Of a DNA stretch of 9,625 bases, positions 4,715 through 9,625 are shown in pieces (within the stretch, counting starts at the first letter, position 1; every line of letters starts with the position of its first letter). The notes below the pieces were generated by a model. It was not told the DNA's origin. It saw only the letters and a list, made by a program, of their open reading frames with translations, and ran no database searches. Source of the stretch: an uncultured Bacilli bacterium (GTDB taxonomy: Bacteria; Bacillota_I; Bacilli_A; RF39; UBA660); assembly GCA_947630195.1 (NCBI GenBank), contig CANRGQ010000049.1, forward strand, positions 1 through 9,625. The letters run 5' to 3'. The translations under genes were made by a program, and so were the position numbers.

Positions 4715-6007
4715 ATGAAAAAAGAAGAAAAAATTAAGAAAAATAGTAAAAAGAAAGTAATAATTATTGTTGTTTGTGTGCTTGCAATTATCTTAATTTC
4801 ATTAGGGGTATTTATTTTCGTAAATAAGAAAGAAAATAAAGATGTAAAAGAAGAAACTTCAAAAATTAAATTAATCGATAATTTAGAAGTGGAAGTAAAT
4901 AGTGAAGTAAATTTATTATCTTTTATAAGTGATAGTAAAGATGTAGAAATTCTAAGTAGTGATGAAACAGTAGATACTAGTACTTTAGGAGAAAAAGAAT
5001 TAGTAGTTAAATATAAAGAAGAAGGTAAAGAAAAAGAATATAAATTTACTATTAATATAAAAGATAGTACTATTCCAGTTATTGAATATCAAAAAGAATT
5101 AAATACCACAGTAGGAACGGAAATAGATTTATTAAAAGATGTTAAAGTAACGGACAATTCTAAAGAAGAGATAAAGGCTACTGTTGAAGGCGAATATGAT
5201 TTTAATAAAGAAGGAACTTATACTTTAAAATATGTGGCTGTCGATAGTAGTAATAATAAAGTAGAAGAAGAATTCACTTTAAAAGTAAATAAAAAAGAAG
5301 AAAAGAAAACAACAACTAATAAAAATACTACTAGTTCTAATAAAACAACTTCTAGTAGTAAAACTCCGCCCAAAAGTACTAACCCTGATAAAGAATGGGT
5401 AGATTTTGATTATACAGAAGAAAATGGTCAAACAGTGGATTATAAATATGGTACTAAGGTAACAGAAGTATATCAATACTTTGTCTTAAAATATAGTGAT
5501 AATACGGAAGAAAAAGTTCCTGCTGGAGTATCATATAAATTAGATTCTTCTAATTATAATGGAAATACTAAGAGTATTTTAAATGAAGCAACTGAAGTTG
5601 TTAATGGTAATTTAAGTTCACAAAATGAAATGTTAAAATATGTTAATGAATATAGAGCTGAAGTAGGTGCAGAACCTTTAACAATAGATAGAGATTTGTC
5701 TATTGCGGCGACAGTTAGAGCCATAGAAATAGCATATTCTGGTAAGTTTTCACATGAAAGACCTGGTATGAGTGGAAATGATAGTTGTTTTACAGTATTA
5801 AGTGATTTAAATATTAGTCGTTCTACTTTAGGAGAAAATATTGCTTATGGAAATTCTACGGTTAAAGCAACTGCTGTTCAATGGCGTAATTCAAGTGGCC
5901 ATTATGCTAATATGATTAATTCTAATTATAAAAAGATTGGTATTGGTATATTTAAAGATGAGGCTAGTAAATATAAATATCAATGGGTTCAAATATTTAG
6001 TAATTAA
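4715..6007 (+). CDS. Membrane-anchored Ig-like / CAP (SCP/PR-1) domain protein
   Basis: This 430-residue protein starts at ATG 4715 behind AGAGGTGAG (4703-4711). A Lys-rich tip and one membrane segment (about 15-36) anchor it outside the cell. Two Ig-like modules follow (about 50-117 and 119-191); the second, with VTDNS (145-149) and EGTYTLKYVAVDSSNN (166-181), is DUF5011-like. A Thr/Ser/Lys linker (195-225) leads to a region of unclear fold (226-300), and then a CAP domain fills the C terminus (about 304-428). CAP signatures are FSHERP (345-350, His347), GENIA (373-377) and SSGHYANM (393-400, His396). Bacterial CAP proteins are secreted, often wall-associated, and mostly of unknown biochemical role. 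It has its own promoter and a strong terminator, so it is monocistronic. It may help hold or organise the wall together with the CHAP protein; that is inference. Confidence 0.88.
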   Translation: MKKEEKIKKNSKKKVIIIVVCVLAIILISLGVFIFVNKKENKDVKEETSKIKLIDNLEVEVNSEVNLLSFISDSKDVEILSSDETVDTSTLGEKELVVKYKEEGKEKEYKFTINIKDSTIPVIEYQKELNTTVGTEIDLLKDVKVTDNSKEEIKATVEGEYDFNKEGTYTLKYVAVDSSNNKVEEEFTLKVNKKEEKKTTTNKNTTSSNKTTSSSKTPPKSTNPDKEWVDFDYTEENGQTVDYKYGTKVTEVYQYFVLKYSDNTEEKVPAGVSYKLDSSNYNGNTKSILNEATEVVNGNLSSQNEMLKYVNEYRAEVGAEPLTIDRDLSIAATVRAIEIAYSGKFSHERPGMSGNDSCFTVLSDLNISRSTLGENIAYGNSTVKATAVQWRNSSGHYANMINSNYKKIGIGIFKDEASKYKYQWVQIFSN

Positions 6008-6015
6008 AATTAAAA

Positions 6016-6052
6016 AATAATCACATTTCTAAAAAAACGTGATTATTTTTTT
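6016..6052. terminator. Bidirectional terminator between CAP gene and permease gene
   Basis: AATAATCAC (6016-6024) and GTGATTATT (6039-6047) pair around a 14-base loop. A T tract follows on the plus strand (to 6052), and an A run precedes it (6012-6017), giving T residues on the minus strand. It can end both the CAP gene and the convergent transporter operon. Confidence 0.85.
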
Positions 6053-6843
6053 CAATTTAAATGCTTTAATAATCTTTTTTCTAAGATTATAATTAACTTA
6101 TAGAGAATATAAGAAATAATAGCAAGTAAAATAATACCTGTCATAACTAAATCTAAATTAAAGACTTGTTTACCATAAACAATAAGGTAACCAATACCCA
6201 TTTTACTAACTAAAAATTCCCCCATAATAACACCGACTAGACTTTGGGCTATCGCTAATTTAAAAGAAGCAATAATAGTTTGATAACTACTAGGAATAAC
6301 TAACATTATTAAAGTTTGCCATTTACTTGCATTCATTGTTTGAAATAATTTTAGACGATACTCATCAGTTTGTAAAAAGCCATTATAAATAGTGATAATA
6401 CTCACAATTAAATTAATAAGTAAAGCCATCACAACAACACTTTTAATATTAGCGCCCCATATAATAATAATTAAAGGCCCTAAAGCTACTTTAGGAAGCG
6501 AATTTAACATTGTTAAATAGGGGTCTAGTATTTTAGCTAATCTTTGCCATTCATATAAGATAATAGCTATTATAAAACCTAAAGCAATTCCTAAGACAAA
6601 GGAAATAATTACTTCTTTTAAAGTTGTATAAACATGGATAAAGAAGTTATGGTCATTTATTAGTGTAATAATTGTTTTAATTATTCTTGAAGGACTAGAA
6701 TAGATAAAAGAACTAATAAGACCATTTTGCACTAAAACTTCCCATAGAACAAAAAATAAGATTAATAAAAATAATTGCCAAAATAAGATTTTAATTTTAT
6801 TAATTTTAATATCTTTTAAATATTTCTTTTGTTCAGGACTCAT
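6052..6843 (-). CDS. ABC importer permease, NitT/TauT type
   Basis: This 263-residue membrane protein has the BPD_transp_1 fold: about six membrane segments (near 18-37, 75-97, 116-130, 133-153, 178-200 and 232-253). The EAA loop that contacts the ATPase is at about 161-184, with EYRLKLFQTMNASKW; the usual Gly of GAS is Asn here (NAS, 171-173). The order and sequence resemble SsuC/TauC/ThiX permeases, which import sulfonates, taurine, nitrate or thiamin precursors. It would form a homodimer bound to the ATPase encoded just upstream. Its start codon overlaps the end of the ATPase gene by 11 bases, so the two are translationally coupled. It ends at TGA, evidence for the standard genetic code. 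The substrate cannot be read from the permease. Confidence 0.9.
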   Translation of the reverse strand: MSPEQKKYLKDIKINKIKILFWQLFLLILFFVLWEVLVQNGLISSFIYSSPSRIIKTIITLINDHNFFIHVYTTLKEVIISFVLGIALGFIIAIILYEWQRLAKILDPYLTMLNSLPKVALGPLIIIIWGANIKSVVVMALLINLIVSIITIYNGFLQTDEYRLKLFQTMNASKWQTLIMLVIPSSYQTIIASFKLAIAQSLVGVIMGEFLVSKMGIGYLIVYGKQVFNLDLVMTGIILLAIISYILYKLIIILEKRLLKHLN

Positions 6844-7579
6844 TATTTAAATCCTTCCATATGATATCAAAATATTTTTGACCTAATTTATCTTTTCTTC
6901 GTTCTAAAACAGAAGTTTTATTTTCAATATCAATTTCTATTATTCTTTTTATCTTCGCTGGCCTTTCGGTAAGAACCACAACTCTATCAGAAAAAGTAAT
7001 GGCCTCCTCAATATTGTGGGTTACCAAGATAACTGTTTTATTTTCCTTCTTACATATTTGATAAACATCATTACTAATTAAAAGTCTTGATTGCCCATCT
7101 AAAGCACAAAAAGGCTCATCTAAAAGTAAGATATCGGGTTTTATTGCTAAAGTCCTAATTAAGGCTAGTCTTTGTTTCATACCTCCGGATAAATTCTTGG
7201 GATAATTATTTTTAAAGTCTTTTAATTTATATAAATCAAGTAAGTAATCAACATATTCTAAATTTTCTTTGGTCATTTTATGATTTATTTTAAGACCTAA
7301 AATAGCATTATCATAAATAGTAAGCCAAGGAAGGAGGGCATCACTTTGCAGCATATAAGCCATTTTAAGGTTATCCTTCTTATTAATGGTGCCCATATAA
7401 TCCTTATCTAGGGAAGAAATAATGGCAAGAAGAGTCGACTTTCCACATCCGGAAGGGCCAACCAATGATATTATTTCGCCCTTTTTAATATCTAAATTAA
7501 AATTATCTAAGGCTTTAATTTCGCCTTCTTTGGTATGGTAATTTTTAGTTATATTTTTAAACTCTAAGATATTATTCAT
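6833..7579 (-). CDS. ABC importer ATP-binding protein, NitT/TauT type
   Basis: This 248-residue ATPase has all catalytic motifs: Walker A GPSGCGKST (41-49), Q-loop MLQ (76-78, Gln78), the signature LSGGMKQR (130-137), Walker B ILLLDE (150-155, catalytic Glu155), a D-loop ALDGQ (159-163), and the H-loop His188 (VTHN). LPWLTIYDN (83-91) after the Q-loop is typical of the nitrate/taurine/sulfonate group. The protein sits on the cytoplasmic side and powers import through the permease, with which it overlaps by 11 bases; it overlaps the binding-protein gene by 8 bases. That order (binding protein, ATPase, permease) is standard for ThiYZX- or Ssu-like operons. It ends at TGA. Nothing looks defective. 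Confidence 0.95.
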   Translation of the reverse strand: MNNILEFKNITKNYHTKEGEIKALDNFNLDIKKGEIISLVGPSGCGKSTLLAIISSLDKDYMGTINKKDNLKMAYMLQSDALLPWLTIYDNAILGLKINHKMTKENLEYVDYLLDLYKLKDFKNNYPKNLSGGMKQRLALIRTLAIKPDILLLDEPFCALDGQSRLLISNDVYQICKKENKTVILVTHNIEEAITFSDRVVVLTERPAKIKRIIEIDIENKTSVLERRKDKLGQKYFDIIWKDLNNES

Positions 7580-8564
7580 AAAGATTATAAACCAAATCTT
7601 TATAGTAAACTGTCTTATTGATTAAATCATTTTCTTTAAGTAAATCAATTAAAGTATTAAAGAATTCTTCTTCAACGACGGGTGTACTTAACCAAACATC
7701 CGCTTTTTTATATCTTTCAATCATTATTTTTAAATCATCAACACTTGTATCGCTAAACTGATTTTGAACAATTTTAGCAACTTCTTCTGCGTCATTATTT
7801 AAAGTAAAGTCCATCCCTTTTTTAATTGCCTTCGTAAAAGAAGTTAATAATTCTTTATTTTCTTTAAGGAAGCTTTTTTTCGCATAGAAGGCGGTATATG
7901 GGAATGGGTCAGATGAAGCTCCGACACTTGTTACAACATAGCCATTATTATTTGCTTCTAGTTTACTTGCTAGAGGTTCAAATAAGTTAACGTAGTCACC
8001 AACACCTCCGATGAAAGCTCCGGATAGTTCGCCAAATTCAATAGAGTAGTTAATATTAACATCACTTTCTTTGATACCTTCATTTTTTAAGGCTCTTAAA
8101 AAACTTAAACCAGGCATTCCGGTTTTTCTACCTACCAAAATTTCTTTACCAATTAAATCTTGCCAAGTAAATTCTTTCCCACTGCGGCTTAAGATAAATT
8201 GGCCATCTCTTTTAGTAAGGCCTGCGAATACTTCTAAATAGTCTTTTTCACCACCAAGATAAACATAAGTTGCGGACTCTGGACCAGCAAGACCGACATT
8301 GGTATCACCGGCTAGAACAGATGCCGCCACATTATCACTACCACTAACTAAAAGTAAATCAATATCAATTCCTTCCTCTTTAAAATAGCCATTTTCCATT
8401 GCTACATAAAAAGGGGCATAGAAAATACTATGAGTTACTTCCGCCACTTTAATGGTTTGTAAATCTTGGTCATCTTCTTTATCTTTAAATAGTAAACTGC
8501 CTATTAGGGCCAGAACTACTATTCCAATTACACTAGTTAAAACATATAAAAAATTTTTCTTCAC
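7572..8564 (-). CDS. ABC importer substrate-binding protein, NMT1/THI5-like, without lipobox
   Basis: This 330-residue protein has an N-terminal hydrophobic segment (about 6-26) followed by an acidic spacer and a type-II periplasmic-binding fold of the NMT1/THI5 group (about 37-325). Recognisable parts are VTHSIFYAPFYVAMENGYFK (43-62), GSDNVAASVLAGDTNVG (75-91) and GVGDYVNLFEP near the hinge. Binding proteins of Gram-positive cells are normally lipoproteins, but this one contains no cysteine at all, so it must be held by the uncleaved membrane helix or released. The start is GTG (8562-8564), supported by AAGGAG at 8572-8577 on the minus strand. It is the first gene of the transporter operon. 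Related families bind thiamin pyrimidine precursors, sulfonates, nitrate or taurine; no TPP or FMN riboswitch fits the 66-base upstream gap, so the substrate stays open. Confidence 0.88.
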   Translation of the reverse strand: MKKNFLYVLTSVIGIVVLALIGSLLFKDKEDDQDLQTIKVAEVTHSIFYAPFYVAMENGYFKEEGIDIDLLLVSGSDNVAASVLAGDTNVGLAGPESATYVYLGGEKDYLEVFAGLTKRDGQFILSRSGKEFTWQDLIGKEILVGRKTGMPGLSFLRALKNEGIKESDVNINYSIEFGELSGAFIGGVGDYVNLFEPLASKLEANNNGYVVTSVGASSDPFPYTAFYAKKSFLKENKELLTSFTKAIKKGMDFTLNNDAEEVAKIVQNQFSDTSVDDLKIMIERYKKADVWLSTPVVEEEFFNTLIDLLKENDLINKTVYYKDLVYNLYE

Positions 8565-8588
8565 AAAAACACTCCTTACATTTATAAT
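8560..8588 (+). promoter_or_regulatory. Promoter of the ATP-grasp gene
   Basis: TTCACA (8560-8565, one mismatch to TTGACA) and TATAAT (8583-8588) are 17 bases apart. The -35 box overlaps the GTG start of the divergent transporter operon, and the -10 lies where a minus-strand -10 such as TATTAT could also sit. The two units may compete for RNA polymerase. Confidence 0.6.
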
Positions 8589-8630
8589 ATATTCTGATAT
8601 TTAATTATTTGTTAAACGAAAGAGGAATGA

Positions 8631-9539
8631 ATGATGAATTATAAAAAGATGATTACAAGTATTTGTGAAGAAGAAAAGATAAAATGTACTATAATTTCTC
8701 ATGATTGGGGTTTTGTTTTAGAAAAGAATAATATAATTAAATATATTATTGGTTATCACTTTCCTTTAAATGACCAAGCTATTGGCAGTATTATGGATGA
8801 TAAATATGCTTTGTATGATTTATGTCATAATTTAAATATTCCTATAATTGAATATCAAATCCTTTGGAATCCTCAAAATAGTTATGGTAAAAATACTAAT
8901 AATTTATTAAATAATTATTTTAATCTTTATAATCATAATGTTGTTTTAAAGCCTAATTTAGGTTCGCAAGGTAATGATGTTTATCATATAACCAAGAAAA
9001 AAGATTTAAAGAAAATAAGTAAAAAATTATTTTTAAAAAACTTTTCTATTAGTATTTGTCCCTTTTATGATATTTCACATGAATACCGGGTTATCGTTTT
9101 AGATGGTGTTCCCAGACTTTCTTTTGAAAAAATTAAATCAACTGTTATCGGAGATGGTGAAAAAAGTATTAAAGAATTATTAATAGAATTAAATCCCACT
9201 TATTTTTCGCATATTGATTTAAAGAAATATAAAAAAGTTTTAAAAAAGGGTGAAGTATTTACTTATGATTGGCGTTTTAATTTAAATAAAGGGGCAACGG
9301 CAAGATTAATAACCTCCCAAAAATTAAAAAAAGATATTGAAGATTTTGCCGTAAATGTTACTAAAAAGTTAAATGTCCGTTTTGTTTCTGTTGATATTAT
9401 TTTAAATAATAATGAATTTTATCTAATGGAAATCAATGCTGGTGTTTGTATTGATTTAGTTACTAATTTTATTCCTAATGGGGAACAAATTGCTAAAAAC
9501 ATTTATAAAGATGCGATTTTAACGATGTTTAAAGATTAA
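8631..9539 (+). CDS. ATP-grasp ligase, CphA/glutathione-synthetase-like
   Basis: This 302-residue soluble protein has an ATP-grasp fold. The nucleotide-binding strand and glycine loop are VVLKPNLGSQGNDV (104-117, Lys107). HEYRV (150-154) and VIGDGEKSI (172-180) match the cyanophycin-synthetase and GshF-type ATP-grasp pattern. GATA lies at 221-224, and metal-binding residues appear as Asp255 and MEINAG (266-271, Glu267 and Asn269). Such enzymes join a carboxylate to an amine through an acyl-phosphate. It lacks the Mur-ligase half of CphA and the GshA half of GshF, and at 302 residues is a stand-alone ligase whose substrates are unknown. AGAGGA (8621-8626) serves either ATG 8631 or ATG 8634; the latter has the better spacing. 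It is divergent from the transporter and monocistronic. A peptide-like product or a role linked to the imported compound is conceivable, not shown. Confidence 0.85.
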   Translation: MMNYKKMITSICEEEKIKCTIISHDWGFVLEKNNIIKYIIGYHFPLNDQAIGSIMDDKYALYDLCHNLNIPIIEYQILWNPQNSYGKNTNNLLNNYFNLYNHNVVLKPNLGSQGNDVYHITKKKDLKKISKKLFLKNFSISICPFYDISHEYRVIVLDGVPRLSFEKIKSTVIGDGEKSIKELLIELNPTYFSHIDLKKYKKVLKKGEVFTYDWRFNLNKGATARLITSQKLKKDIEDFAVNVTKKLNVRFVSVDIILNNNEFYLMEINAGVCIDLVTNFIPNGEQIAKNIYKDAILTMFKD

Positions 9540-9560
9540 TGTTAAATAATTGACCGTATC

Positions 9561-9625
9561 GAAAAAAAGGTTCAGGCCACGTGCTTTAGCACGTAAACCC
9601 TTGGAGGGTTTAGAGGCAATTTATT
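9561..9625. other. Multi-hairpin structure at the right edge, possible structured RNA (incomplete)
   Basis: Two stable hairpins stand side by side: ACGTGC/GCACGT (9579-9584 and 9589-9594, loop TTTA) and AAACCC/GGGTTT (9595-9600 and 9606-9611, loop TTGGA). GCC (9576-9578) and GGC (9615-9617) can close them into a three-way junction. No T tract follows, so it is not an ordinary terminator of the ATP-grasp gene. Its G+C content is far above its surroundings. It could be the start of a structured RNA such as an OMEGA/HEARO-type RNA before a transposon nuclease gene, an IS200/IS605-type end, or a leader of a gene beyond the window. The window end prevents a decision. Confidence 0.4.

Noticed and set aside
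5279..5476. A 65-codon minus-strand frame opposite the Thr/Ser/Lys linker of the CAP protein.
   Set aside because: It is the Phe/Ile-rich mirror of a low-complexity Lys-rich coding region, with no ribosome binding site; a shadow frame.
6052..6843. Mycoplasma-type code (TGA as Trp), considered because of the very low G+C content.
   Set aside because: Two genes (permease and ABC ATPase) end at TGA at sensible family lengths and all Trp codons in the proteins are TGG, so TGA works as stop.
8565..8630. Possible TPP or FMN riboswitch before the NMT1/THI5-like transporter.
   Set aside because: The 66-base gap is too short to hold either riboswitch plus promoter, and none of the conserved motifs appears.

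Overview
The window looks like a chromosomal segment of a low-G+C, Gram-positive-type bacterium, probably an uncultured gut member of the Bacilli or a related Firmicute lineage. The DNA is very AT-rich and the proteins are rich in Lys, Asn and Ile. Ribosome binding sites are of the AGGAGG/GGTG type, promoters use TGnTATAAT extended -10 boxes, and wall-directed surface proteins are present. Two genes end at TGA (the permease and ABC ATPase genes), which points to the standard bacterial code rather than the Mycoplasma code. The species cannot be named from this sequence.

Left edge (1-374): the 3' half of a tRNA, probably tRNA-Asn (GTT), ends in an encoded CCA and is followed by a terminator. 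The bases left of the anticodon loop do not pair with the 3' side of the anticodon stem. It therefore reads as a tRNA 3' fragment, such as an attachment-site copy left by an element integrated to the left. A non-coding stretch follows with three separate repeat structures.

Region 375-2027: an AAA_14/DUF4143 ATPase, a 44-residue small ORF, and an orphan 68-residue gene with its own promoter and terminator.

Region 2040-6052: a cell-surface block. It holds a two-gene operon (a membrane-anchored protein with one InlB/Flg_new repeat and an unrecognised C-terminal domain, then a secreted CHAP-domain hydrolase with a C-terminal membrane anchor), a convergent gene for a tandem-XRE regulator, and divergent from it a membrane-anchored Ig-like/CAP-domain protein. 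The promoters of the operon and of the CAP gene share a 15/16 identical block, which suggests common control.

Region 6052-8564, minus strand: a compact three-gene ABC importer (binding protein, ATPase, permease; NitT/TauT or NMT1/THI5 type) with overlapping genes. Its binding protein has no cysteine, so it cannot be a lipoprotein, and it has an N-terminal membrane anchor instead. Divergent from it is an ATP-grasp ligase of the CphA/glutathione-synthetase type (8631-9539). The right edge (9540-9625) holds a compact multi-hairpin structure, cut by the window end, that could be the start of a structured RNA. No complete mobile element, CRISPR array or defence system is visible.
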